64,000 nt of DNA. Origin: Nemertoderma westbladi. Its lineage: Eukaryota; Xenacoelomorpha; Nemertodermatida; Nemertodermatidae. The translations under genes and the position numbers were made by a program. The notes under the pieces are model-generated. The model saw nothing but the letters and a program-made list of their open reading frames with translations. It was not told where the DNA came from and did not search any database. Below, piece after piece: positions 10,823-20,920 of this stretch (the stretch's first letter is position 1; each line of letters starts with the position of its first letter). The stretch spans positions 17,167 to 81,166 of the forward strand of contig JAUCBJ010003862.1 in NCBI GenBank assembly GCA_032718475.1, given 5' to 3'.

Positions 10823-12352
10823 AGCACTCCTCAGAGCCGTCTTTCGTGTGCACAACATAGCAATGCATGCAGCGGGTTTGTCTCCCATATTCACTCTTAG
10901 ACAAACAAATACTTTAATTTCATCATTTGGGTGATCTCTCCATAAAAACCGTTTCATGTGAATCTCAGAGTCATCGAGATAAACTGAATTAAACATCTTA
11001 ACAACGTCACCAATTGTTGCATATACACCCTCTCGGAAACGAAGCAACACAGATGAAAGTGGGTTTAAAACATATGGGCCTTTAACAAGTATTGAGTTCA
11101 ATGAAATACCTTTATATAATTGACTGCTGTTCCAGACCAAACGAACTGGTGTGGTTTTACTATGAGGATTTAAAGCAACTTGGTGTGATATGTACCACAC
11201 TGGACCAGTCCAATCATTTAACTCATTATCAGTCAACTGACGTGCAGCCCCACGGTTGACCAAGTCCCAAACTTGATCACCATAGATTTTCTTCCATTCA
11301 AGTTGCTTACATAAACGTTTCTCAGTTGCCAAAAATACTCCTTTCACAGCACAATAATTGTTAGGTAACAATGAGGTATCCATTTCATATGGATAAAAAC
11401 AATCCCAATGTGGTTCCAAGCTGTGTTTATCCCCATCAGGCTGAAATATTAGCCCCTTTTCAATAAAAGCTAATTCTCTCTCCTCTTTGATCGACATGAG
11501 TTTACCACCAGCCTGACAATCTCCACAGCGACATCCTCCACATTTAGGAACTGACGAAACTCCTATTTGATCAAAACAAAAATGTCGAACGAGTTGTTGA
11601 ACTTCCTTATCTGCAGCTGATGATGTATGGAAAGGATGAGAATTTTCCTGAAAGGTTACAGACCTTGTGGTTAGACCTAAATGTACTGAACTTTCCAAAA
11701 CAGGACATCTAGCTCCCTCAGCAGATAATCGTTCATGGGCTCCACCCACCACATAACCATGTGGTCCATAATATAATACCAATTCGCCCATTTGCTCAAT
11801 TGGTTTAGGTATACTTATAGCATTTTGAAGGGAAATCATTAGAGATACTTTATCTGGCCTTCTCAAGTGTTGATGAGGAACATCTTGAAATATTTCTTGC
11901 AAAATATTTTCACTCACTTTATGTGACACTGTAGCTACTTCTGGTATACCATACACTAGATACTCCTTAAATCCTCCATTAATTAAACGCAATTTCACCA
12001 GATATTGACAAGTATCAAGTGAAAATGAACAATTTCCAATACCATGTATCGACAGAGAACATTTTTCCCCCTTGAGATTCAAACGCTCCGCTAACTCAAA
12101 AGAAATGTAAGATGTATCACTTCCTTGGTCAAATATAACTCCCTCCTCAGTTCCATCAATTATTTCAACATATTGAATCATGAGGAGACAAGGTAAATCC
12201 CGTTTTTCCAAAAACAAATCACTTTTACAAGATGTCCTTTGCGATGCAGCAATATTTGTACCAGATCTCTTATTTGATTGGTTGTGGGAGGCCTGAGGGA
12301 CAAATAGTTGGCCTGGTGACTGACCAATTTTGAACAGCCCCACTTGCTCCAC
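10823..12352 (-). pseudogene. Bel-B protease and N-terminal part of reverse transcriptase
   Basis: The minus-strand frame contains the BEL/Pao retropepsin core GVIFDQGSDTSYIS (active site DQG rather than the commoner DSG or DTG), then the BEL RT N-terminal region with WNSSQLYKG, MFNSVYLDDSE and FVCLRVNMGDKPAACIAML. The reading is cut at about 10823, where the frame enters LTR sequence. The YxDD-type catalytic motif, RNase H and integrase are absent. The polyprotein would have been processed by its own protease and used for reverse transcription in the particle. Confidence 0.85.
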
Positions 12353-12659
12353 TCGATGGGGCCTGAGGAATAGATCTAGATTTCACAACACCAGATCCTG
12401 AGCTATCTACATTGCTTCCAGCCGAATCACCAACACATTGAGAAGGCTGATGCAACATAATATTATGTTTCCTTGATGTGCATTCTGGGGCTGTACACAG
12501 CCTAGTACGTTCTAAATTTAGACAGTCACTGAGCAAATGATTTGCACCAAGGCAACCAATACACAAACCTTTACTACGAACTAACCTCCACCGTTGGGAA
12601 ACATTCATAGTTTTGAATTGTCTGCATTGCCACAAAGGATGAAAGGGGGTTTCTGACAC
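12270..12659 (-). pseudogene. Bel-B zinc-knuckle segment
   Basis: This segment is in a different frame from the gag ORF before it and the protease ORF after it, so at least two frameshifts separate the three. It holds HPLWQCRQFKTM and CIGCLGANHLLSDC, the paired CCHC/CCHH knuckles between DUF1759 Gag and protease in BEL/Pao proteins, and an S/G-rich linker. Confidence 0.8.
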
Positions 12660-14020
12660 ACTTTACACGAGCCTTGTCCATTTCGAGGCCTACTGGATTG
12701 GGACTGTGCACCTCCTCTCACACTTGCCAATGCCGACCCAGACACATTAGAAGATTTTACTGCTGAAGTCTTACTTTTTACAGAACTCACTTTTGACTGA
12801 TCTGTAAGTTTATATTCTGCTCGCCCTTTTATGTTTAGGAGAAATTCCATCAACAATTGAAATCTTGACTCCCCTGTTATGTCATCATCATTCACTATAC
12901 CTTTAACCCATTCGTCATAATAAAGTTCGGGAAGCTTTTGTTCAATCCCTCTACATACAGTAGTATTACTAATTTCAGCGAGTGAGTTCTGACTCTTGAG
13001 GTCTACAACTGCACTTTCAATAGTTTCAACAAACGCTACTACTTGTGCAGAATCAGTAGGAGTTTCTAATGAGTTAATATCGTCAACAACAGCACTTACA
13101 GTAAAGGCCTGTGGACCAAACTTTTTATCCAGAGCCTCAAACATGACATCATAATCATCTAAAGGTAAATTTTTAAGCAATCGACGGTGTTTTTCAGGAA
13201 TATTATCCCGCATTAACTGACACACTTCAGTTTTATTTCTCCCAGGTATCACCAATGATTTAAACCTGCGAGACCAGTCCATATAATTCCGACAAGCACC
13301 GTCAAACACAGGTGGTTTGGACCGTTCAACCCGGACAGCTTCAGAATTTTTAGCCGGTAAATCAATTCCAATACTGGACTTCCGGTCTGAATCAGCAGCG
13401 TCATCACGCCGTTTTAATTGGGAAACAATATTATCAGCTATTGTTTTTACTGAATAAAAAGCAGTGTTCACATTATCACTCCAAATTAGAGCACTATTTT
13501 CCGCATCAGCATCACCTGTGACATACAACAGGAGTTCACGGTTTAGCTCATCACAAATAGATTTGGCATTCAAAACATCACCAAGCAGACCTGAAATAGT
13601 TAATTCTAGGCCTTCATTATCAGCGCTATCATCATAATCGCTCAATAATTTTCTCAACTTTATTAATAAATTTTCCACTAACCTCCCATCAGCATCCCGC
13701 TGTCTTTGAATGGAGATGGATAGCCCACTTCGATACCTTGCTTTGGCGGAATTTAACCGAGTCACTTCGGCCTGGATCCATTTATTCTCCCGTGGTTTCA
13801 CATTTTGAAACTCATCCTCGTCTAATGACTCTGCAAGAAGCTCCATATAAACTTCATGGGTCTCAAGTACGACTTCAGATGCCCCCTCGACCGATTTCCA
13901 AGTAGCATCCCAAATTGGACGCAAGTCAAAGTCACCCAAGGTATCCAAGGTAGTTAAACTCGACGTGAACTTTCCTTTAGCGGAAGTTCGTCTCCTTTTA
14001 GCATCGTGGACTTCCGACAT
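12605..14020 (-). CDS. Bel-B Gag (DUF1759-type)
   Basis: 471 codons on the minus strand from an ATG at 14020, about 145 nt inside the 5' LTR, the usual leader distance. The N-terminus is basic (KRRRTSAKGK). The middle is acidic and helical, and the DUF1759 region is marked by KPPVFDGACRNYMDWSRRFK and LKNLPLDDYDVMFEALDKKF. The C-terminus reaches the first Cys pair of the knuckle (CKVC) before the frame breaks near 12650. This is the structural capsid-forming part of the element. Confidence 0.82.
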   Translation of the reverse strand: MSEVHDAKRRRTSAKGKFTSSLTTLDTLGDFDLRPIWDATWKSVEGASEVVLETHEVYMELLAESLDEDEFQNVKPRENKWIQAEVTRLNSAKARYRSGLSISIQRQRDADGRLVENLLIKLRKLLSDYDDSADNEGLELTISGLLGDVLNAKSICDELNRELLLYVTGDADAENSALIWSDNVNTAFYSVKTIADNIVSQLKRRDDAADSDRKSSIGIDLPAKNSEAVRVERSKPPVFDGACRNYMDWSRRFKSLVIPGRNKTEVCQLMRDNIPEKHRRLLKNLPLDDYDVMFEALDKKFGPQAFTVSAVVDDINSLETPTDSAQVVAFVETIESAVVDLKSQNSLAEISNTTVCRGIEQKLPELYYDEWVKGIVNDDDITGESRFQLLMEFLLNIKGRAEYKLTDQSKVSSVKSKTSAVKSSNVSGSALASVRGGAQSQSSRPRNGQGSCKVCQKPPFILCGNADNSKL

Positions 14021-14165
14021 GTTCCGAACCTTTGTTCGGACTAGTGGTTCGCTTTATTGCGAACCGTACAATTTACCTGCAGACCTAGGCTAAATTCACA
14101 AATTCAGGTAGGCCAACAGGTACCGGTAATTTTCTGTTCAGGTGTGGGATCTGAATGGTTCGAAT

Positions 14166-14713
14166 TGTTTCACCGTGCCACCATCGATGAAATAATATAA
14201 TGAAAAAAGATCTACACCCAGAACTGCCATTGCAGTAAAAGCTTAGTTGCTTTTATATTAATAATAAATATGGCATACGGGGTCCATCAAAACACGTACA
14301 TACATATATATAAATCAGTAAATAGTAAGCTTCAATCAATACCAAATACAGGGTTGGTTCAAAAACTATACGGTTGGTTGAATTCGAATACATGCAGCAA
14401 CAGTCTGACAGTAGATAGATTCGAACCAGTTCCGTCTCCACTCCTCAAAGACATAAGTATAAACAATATTAACCGCACAGCCGGTAGAAGCCTTACTGCC
14501 GTACAGCGGTAGGCCCATCTGTCCACCTCCAAACGCAATACAGCTATACACTGAAAAGGTAGGCCTACATTCAATGCAACAAAAATAATACAATAATAAA
14601 TTCACTAGACTCGTACCGGTACTGTGGTAACCAGTATATCTGTCTCTCAAAATAACTTAAACGGGGTTATACTTTTTTAAGTACAGTAGTAACTTTCGCT
14701 CATGAGCGAAACA
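14166..14713 (-). repeat. Bel-B 5' LTR (right copy, complete)
   Basis: 548 bp, TGTTTC...GAAACA, with perfect short terminal inverted repeats. Followed by the target duplication GGCGC at 14714-14718. Confidence 0.92.
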
Positions 14714-14718
14714 GGCGC

Positions 14719-16299
14719 ATGTGGTAGCGACTATCTCACTCTCGGGAATGCATCTGCTGGATTATTCCTCCCCAGACTATCCTCGCTGTAGATTGGGTCC
14801 GTGATTAGTTCCGCCTCATAATTAAGGAATTTCGACATCTCCTCTAGCCCTGGCTCCGCACCCTTCTTCTCCCGAGTGGAGAAGGCGATCTTTCTCCACT
14901 TGTTTTTTAGCCAGATCGGCAGTGCCTGCGGGGTATTGTGGTGATGTTATTCGATGCATTGAGTTTGTAAGGCGCATCCAAGGTCTTCAGCACAATCAGT
15001 GCCTTTTCGACTTTATTTGCGAAAGTCTTGATGCTGACAGGGTTATCCTGTAGTCCACTTGATGTTATTCCCCTCAAGGTTTGCCGGATGATCTTAGCAG
15101 GGTGTCCGAATTCCCTGTCTAGGGCCCGCCATGCAGTCATGAATCCACCCTCGATACCTTGGTACTGCCTTACGATGTCGTATGCTGGCCCCCCTGTGTA
15201 AACTTAAGTATTTTAGGCACTCTGCCTGCGTCAGATTCTTTGTTAATATCTAGTTACTGTGCATACGCCGGAATTGCAGATATTCCTCCAGTTTGCTTCC
15301 ATCGAATTTGAACGGCTCCACTGGTGGCAGCTCGATCCTGGTCTTAAGCGCATCGATGAGTGTCGCCATTCCCATTGCCTGTACTTCTAGTGCGCTCGAT
15401 GGATGCTGTACAGATTCCCCTGCTGCTGGGTGCGGTTTGCCCCCACAGGCCTGTCGACCTCTTTTGCGTCTGATATATCATTGGGGGTAACAGTCCCCTC
15501 CATATCTCTGTATCACACAATCTATTTTGGTCCGAGGGGTTTGGGGTTTTTGTTCTTGGTTGAGTATATTGCTGATATTGTAATGGGGGAATGTCACCCT
15601 GCCCCCCCTCCCCCCCCCCCCCACCGGTGTTATATCTGGTATTGGGGTTGATGTTACCATGTTAGTGCCTATACATCTATCGGCAATAGCTCCCCCCTCC
15701 CCTGGGTATATGTAATATCCTTGCATATTATAGTCATACTGGTGTGCAGGTACCGGCATCGGCCTATCCACTCCTTGCCTATCTACCGGTATGTATGCTG
15801 CGACTTCTGGATCTAATCCCATTGTCTGCGCTACCCTATCGCCTACACTATATCTCCCAGCATGGCCTATAGTATTTTCAGTAAGGCCTACAGTATGTCC
15901 TGCAGTCTGCCTGTGTCCTTCCGGACCGAAGTTTAATCTTCTCGAATATTCCAAGAAGTCCTCCCCATGACTACCGTACTCTCGATCGGCAGCTATGTCC
16001 CATCGGGAAGTTTCTCTTTGATCCCCTCTCCTGTCCTCATCCTCATACCGGTACATCCTGTACCCTTCTCCCAGTGTGTGGTATATCTCACCAGGCTGCG
16101 TCTCTCCGGGGCAACGGCAATCTCCAGTAGTTCGACCCCACTGACTCTCTAACTCCATCTCTGCTACCGACGGTTCACTGTCCGTCCTTCCTCTCTGGTT
16201 GCTCGTAGCAACGCTTCTTCTATTCTCTTCGTTTCTTCTCTCTTCAGTGTAGCGATCCCCTTCATGAGATCTCGCTTCGACCTCCCGGATAAACTCCAC
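14719..16299 (-). pseudogene. Bel-A Gag, broken
   Basis: On the minus strand, 273 codons from ATG at 16299 form an acidic, R/E/Y-rich N-terminal region ending in CYPQ and a TGA near 15478-15480. The same frame then continues into a DUF1759 start (PVEPFKFDGSKLEEYLQF) until a second stop near 15250. A later frame holds AWRALDREFGHP (14907-15140), and a further one LPIWLKNKWRKIAF, typical of BEL Gag. At least one frameshift and two stops lie after the TGA. A homologous fragment at 23.8-24.1 kb has a stop at the same place as the TGA. Confidence 0.78.
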
Positions 16300-16346
16300 T
16301 GTTCTTCTTCCGTCTTCCGACTGGGCTCGATTGGTCAGTTTATGAC

Positions 16347-16997
16347 TGTAACGGGATCATAGATCCCGACTGGGTTAGATATGTACGCGTTACCGTTTCG
16401 CTGGAGTAGCTGTGCTATAGTGGTTTTGGCCGAAGGCCGTTGGGGAAATAATCTAGTTTGTGTTTCTCAATCTTCCGAAATGATAATAGCACATAACTAT
16501 GTATGTAATGAATATCACGATACAAAATAACAGCAGAAAATACACAGATATTAATTGGTTATGTTGGTAGCGGTGACGGTCATAAACTATGACTGGTCTG
16601 CAACTCTGTGATTAGTAAACTGACCGGTAAATCAGTAATACAGAATAATATATGATTGATACACTTCTGATATACTTCTGTACCCAGTGGATGCTTTCCT
16701 ATCTCTGATCACTTGCCTCCCTCCCTGCTATTGGCTAATATACTAATTGTCACTTTGGCACTCCCTGTGAGTGTTTCCCCCTGCTGCTAGCCTCTACTAG
16801 CTGTGTTCTCCCTCCAAGGTGGTTTGACCTCTCACCTCTCTCTGTGGCTTTAGGGCTTGTGTCGCCCCCCCCCCCCAAAGTTGGTTATGAGGCGAGATTA
16901 TTATTGGTAATCTCGTATCCCCAACTATATTGATAAAATGCCACTAGTTCCATTCTAAGGAAGGGTGGATAATGTAACAGAATTGAATCCGCTTACA
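16347..16997 (-). repeat. Bel-A 5' LTR (right copy)
   Basis: 651 bp, TGTAACGGG...CGCTTACA, paired with 4714-5384. The two copies differ by substitutions and short indels, including a 22-nt region near 16660 that is shorter here, so the insertion is not recent. Confidence 0.92.
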
Positions 16998-17002
16998 TGA
17001 AC
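16998..17002. repeat. Target-site duplication of Bel-A (right)
   Basis: TGAAC, identical to 4709-4713. Confidence 0.9.
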
Positions 17003-17297
17003 GCAAAAATAAAAATTCTGGCTCACCCACGTAGGAGGTGAAACTAACTCTGTTTCGAATTTAATGAAATCTCGTTAAGATTTGTAGAAATTTTTTTTTT
17101 GGGGTGGGGGGCGGTCGGTTGGCCATGTACTTGAATACGACACTATATATCTGGACATGGTGTGTTGTTTACACGATTATCAGTAATTCTATACTGTAAT
17201 CATATTATGTTGATTTCCATAGATATAATTTCCATCAGTTGGTTTCATACCAAAGTTATAATTCCATATAATTTTCAAAGATTAATTTATTTTGCAG

Positions 17298-18109
17298 GTC
17301 TTAAATGTTTGTTGCTCGCTCACATAATATTGTTGTACAAACATGTACCATGCACTGTGGCCGCGACCAAACAGACGTTGTTCTTGATCCTTCGAACAGC
17401 ATTCTCAACTATTTCATGGGTGTGCTTTTTAATTTCAATTCAGTTCAGTCCAATAGCCGACGCGTACACTCTATACAACACAGCGCCGGCATTCACGATA
17501 ATTCTCGCTTTTATTGTGTTGAAAGAAAAACCTGGTTTTTTCGGAATTATAATTTTATTTCTAACTTTAATTGGTGTTATGCTGGTTTCTCGCCCAGAGT
17601 TTATATTCGGGGCTACAAATCAACCAACTGATTACCCATACCACGGCTACGCTATGATATTCGCTGTTACAGCGGCTGCACTTAACTCCATGGCCCATAT
17701 TATAACAAGTAAAATCTCCACAGTATTCCATTACTCTGTATTTACTTTCTATTTGTCTCTGTTTACTGCTGTTATCGGATTGATTGCTATTACATCGTCA
17801 CCATTCGAAACGCCGATTGGCTGTTCACTGTTCGTACGTTTAACCCCAATTGGAACTGCCATCACAGACTTTATAGGTGTAATTTTCTATGTTATGGCTT
17901 TTCGCCGGGAAAAAGCTGGTCTCATATGTATTGTCCTGAGTCTGGATGTGGTGCTCGCTTTTCTGTATCAGATAATATTTTTTCACAGCGAAGTCATTGG
18001 TTACACCTCGATACTTGGTGCCAGTTGTATATTTTTTTGCACTGTGTCGATTTCGGTTAAAAAGTACATTGACACCATGATTCAAGCGAAAAAATTGGCT
18101 TCTATTTAG
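17298..18109 (+). CDS. SLC35G/EamA-family transporter, last coding exon
   Basis: The exon begins after a splice acceptor (tttattttgcag, AG at 17296-17297) and ends with TAG at 18107-18109. The reading continues upstream of the acceptor, but that part has no family similarity and is probably intron. The ~270 residues contain eight or more hydrophobic segments. They also hold the EamA hallmark 'adA..l.n.aPaftiilAfivLkEkpg' followed by 'tliGVmLvsRPeFiFG', as in SLC35G (drug/metabolite transporter superfamily) proteins. The substrate cannot be told from sequence. Upstream exons would lie left of Bel-A, so Bel-A would be in the intron or cut the gene off. No second copy of the coding part was found, but the last codons and 3' flank recur at 28.5 kb. 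Confidence 0.75.
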
Positions 18110-18229
18110 GTAAAACTAACTAATATTTGGCTAGTAGCCATAAGTGTAGAATTCTATACCGAACACAGATTTGGTAGGACATGTCGTTGCTTTTATGATA
18201 TCACTCTAAACGGGATAGAGACTGGGAAT
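18056..18229 (+). repeat. Segmental duplication A, part 1 (paralogue at 28542-28700)
   Basis: The end of the transporter exon (kyidtmiqakklasi, stop) and ~120 bp of 3' flank match 28542-28700 with about 10% differences. In the second copy the reading frame is shifted by loss of one A (gtgaaaaatt versus gcgaaaaaatt), so it cannot encode the same terminus. Confidence 0.85.
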
Positions 18230-18481
18230 GATGTTAGGACAATTGCAACCTGGACAATTGCGACCCGGACAATTGCGACCCGGACAATTGCGACCCGGAC
18301 AATTGCAACCCATCAATTTTTTCTAAAATCATGGGTCACAATTGACCCACAAACCCACAAACAATTGCGACCTGGACAATTGCGACCCAGACAATTGCGA
18401 ACCGGTTCGCAATTGTCCGGATCACAATTGTCCAGGTCGCAATTGTCCTAACATCAATCCCAATCTCTATCCCGTTTAGAG
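18204..18481. repeat. Foldback with internal 16-bp minisatellite
   Basis: The left arm ctctaaacgggatagaga...atgttaggacaattg pairs with the right arm ending ...atctctatcccgtttagag at 18481. The loop side holds repeats of gcgacccggacaatt (about 16 bp). The paralogous copy near 28690 has a single ctctaaacgggatatagac and no repeats, so the right arm and minisatellite were gained in this copy. Confidence 0.85.
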
Positions 18482-18698
18482 AGATTGTCCGGATCCAGAT
18501 AAAAAGATGTAATGTATATCATTGATAAATATCATTGTATCATTGTATATCATTGATAAATATCATTGTATATCATTGACAATTGCGACCCGGGCAATTG
18601 CGACCCATAATTTTTATTTAAAAACATGGGTTGCAATTGACCGGGTCGCAATTATCCGGGTCACGATTGTTCGAGTCGCAATTGTCCGGACTCCACTG
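18482..18698. repeat. Second hairpin of the same minisatellite plus atcattgata repeats
   Basis: Contains tatcattgataaatatcat repeats, then gacaattgcgacccggg facing ccgggtcgcaattatccgg. Together with 18204-18481 it makes up about 470 bp absent from the paralogue. Confidence 0.75.
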
Positions 18699-18830
18699 GG
18701 GTTACCAATTTAATTTCAATGACTAATTTATGTTCAAAATTGTTATCTAAAATTTCAATTAATTAATGTTGACTAATAATTATAATTATTGTTACATTAT
18801 TTGCGTCGACGCTCAAAAAATTGTTTGTGT
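18699..18830 (+). repeat. Segmental duplication A, part 2 (paralogue at 28705-28835)
   Basis: From ggttaccaatttaatttcaa to the gcgtc(g/a)acgc region this matches 28705-28835, resuming the similarity interrupted by the minisatellite foldback. Confidence 0.8.
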
Positions 18831-19059
18831 CGACATACTAAAGAGATGAAAATTCTATATCTAAAAAAATAAAAATATATTATTTTCGCTTACCAACCCT
18901 ATCACAACAATAATACATGTGTTATTGATCTTGTATAAATTGTAAATATTGTAATATATGTATGTAAATTGTTTTCGTTATATTTAATTAATGTTCATTT
19001 ATTTAAGGTACATTGTTTATTTAAGGTGCATTAGCTTTAATATTATATTTCGTGATTAA
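18831..19059. other. AT-rich intergenic, no gene seen
   Basis: AT-rich host sequence between duplication A and the LTR-C insertion site. No ORF or repeat of note. Confidence 0.6.
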
Positions 19060-19064
19060 ATCAT

Positions 19065-20275
19065 TGTTCACGCTTTTAGACCTTTAACAGTTTAACCTGC
19101 AAATTTTTTTGCTTATTAATACCTGACAGCCCAATACAAATGAACACAGCTGAAGCTAATCTAGCACGGCGTATGACCCACCGGAGGTGGGAGAGTGGAT
19201 TCAATAGCAGAGAGAGCCATTGGACACCTTGTATCATTCGATTGATCTTTCCTATATAATCTCAACTGTTCCTTTTAGGTGCTGCGCTCCAAATACTACG
19301 CAGAGATATGACTTATACTAATTACAACGGGTGGGCATGAGATAACGCAAATGTTTACATCCTTTAGGGATGTATTTATTGAACGTTCACACATAAGCAC
19401 GAATGGACAATAGTGCTGAAACACGCTAATTTGCCAACAGTCACCAATTTTACTTGCATATAGGGAGAACTTAACTCACGTACGTTGGGGACTATGAAAC
19501 AGCATATACTCATACAAACCACTGTTATTTGAACTATGCAATTGTGAATAGTAAACCCCTCCGCTTACCTCAATAAATCATAAAATCCAAGAGATCTACA
19601 GGTTATTCGTAAGTATTCTCCAACTATTAACATTAATCCATATGTTACAAATTACAGCAGATTATAACAGCATAAATCAGTATAAAATTGCGGTGTTGCG
19701 GCAATATCAGACAGTCAGTATGTGTCGCAGTGCAAGTATGCAAAATCTGAGATATTAACGTGATGCAAACGTATAGATGTGTCAATATTGTGTCAATGTG
19801 TAATAGATTTGCGTTCTGTAGCTCTCTAGCCACTGGTGTTTCTGGGTGCAAAGTCAGGATGTGTATAAACACTCACACTGAGGGGCTGCAAGAATATTCT
19901 TGCCTAAGTAGTCCACAAAGCATGAATCACATCGAACGCTGTAGAATGCATGGAATCTGCAAGAACTTCCAATCAGGGACCAGTAACCATGCCATCAACC
20001 CGTAACTAATGGATCTGGTATTTCAGGCTATGGAGTGACGTAGGGGGGAAAGTATACTGATTGGATGGTGAACAACACAGAAGGATGTAAACAAAGAGAA
20101 TAGTATCCAATGGCTGGTGATTTCGTAATCGGAGCATCTGGGTTTCCATAGGATTACACGGGAAAGTGCTATACTTAGAATAAATGCTTAAGAGTTCTTA
20201 AGAGTTTTTCAAGGGTTCAGAGTAACCAGTGCATTGTGTAAAAATGGGGAGATTTTGGCCACAAAGGCTTTAACA
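19065..20275 (-). repeat. LTR-C left LTR (3' LTR if element is minus-oriented)
   Basis: 1,211 bp. It matches 26969-27861 at both ends but has about 370 bp (near 19244-19615) that the right copy lacks. Scattered substitutions elsewhere show some age. Confidence 0.85.
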
Positions 20276-20920
20276 CCGCTCCCAGAAAATGGGACTTAAG
20301 TCTATAAAATATACAATCATAGAGTCACAATTTCTTAATATAATAACTACTCTAAACAATCAATCTTTATTTCTAGAATGACATTTACGGAGTTTCTTGA
20401 ACCTTTGGGCAGTGGTTGTCTTCTTCCCGACGCTACGAGCCACTTTACTCGGAGGACTATAACTCCTCGGGGAGGGGTACAATATAATTGCATCAGAAGT
20501 GTTAGGGTTGCTGTCAGTGTATCCGCAGGTCGAGGTACCTGGTTGGTCGATATCCACTTCTCTCCTGGGAAGGTGTTTCAGTATCGACACATCTACCAGA
20601 GGTTCGAAGGGGTTGAGGTCGCATGATCTTTAATGCTCATCTCAGGATAGCAGCTTGGACTGGTCCCACTTTGGTCGTCTGCACGACTGCCATTGGTAGG
20701 CCGTGGGTCGTGAGGAATTTACGGGGTTTTACAGTTCTTACTAGCCCCCGTTCCCTCGCCTTATACTCATAGGGGCGTCGGTGGACCTCTTGTAACTCGG
20801 GATGTGCATTGATAAATGTCTCACCGTATTCCAGGTCTCAGCCAATACAACCAAGTAGATTATATGAGTCCAGGTTGTTTGGGTTGATATTTTTCAAATA
20901 TTTGGTGGAAATGGACTCAC
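20276..20920. other. LTR-C internal region next to the left LTR
   Basis: Starts ccgctccc (minus-strand GGGAGCGG, possible polypurine tract at 20276-20283). A 76-codon minus-strand ORF at 20360-20590, ending in a basic tail rich in K and R, might be the remnant C-terminus of the knuckle gene. I see no domain in it. Confidence 0.4.

Larger units (their letters stand above)
10552..14713 (-). mobile_element. Bel-B: nested, internally deleted BEL/Pao element
   Basis: 4,162 bp starting TGTTTCACC and ending GAGCGAAACA, flanked by perfect GGCGC duplications at 10547-10551 and 14714-14718. Minus-strand order: 5' LTR, gag with frameshifts, protease, first part of RT, then an abrupt join into a truncated 3' LTR at about 10822. 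Most of RT, plus RNase H and integrase, is missing together with the U3 start of the 3' LTR. It lies between the Gag and knuckle-protease parts of Bel-A, so Bel-A was already in place. Confidence 0.9.
4714..16997 (-). mobile_element. Bel-A: BEL/Pao LTR retrotransposon lacking RT and integrase
   Basis: 12,284 bp bounded by direct repeats that begin TGT(A/G)ACGGG and end CGCTTACA, flanked by the duplication TGAAC. All element genes read on the minus strand, and a purine tract (minus-strand GGGGGGAG) abuts the left LTR, so the right LTR is the 5' LTR. Minus-strand order: acidic N-terminal Gag region, DUF1759-type Gag domain, zinc knuckles, DUF1758-type aspartic protease, tandem repeats, then a separate paired-zinc-knuckle gene. 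No RT, RNase H or integrase motif was found between the LTRs outside the nested Bel-B, so it appears non-autonomous. Without the 4.2-kb nested insertion the element is about 8.1 kb. Confidence 0.88.

Noticed and set aside
18238-18700. Possible CRISPR-like array (regular 16-bp repeats)
   Set aside because: Repeats are contiguous, without unique spacers, and lie in a foldback of a eukaryotic genome.
19645-19872. 75-codon ORF present in both LTR-C LTRs (also 27199-27426)
   Set aside because: Conserved because LTRs are copies of each other; no domain and no start context. It does vary by substitution without stops, so it is not excluded absolutely.
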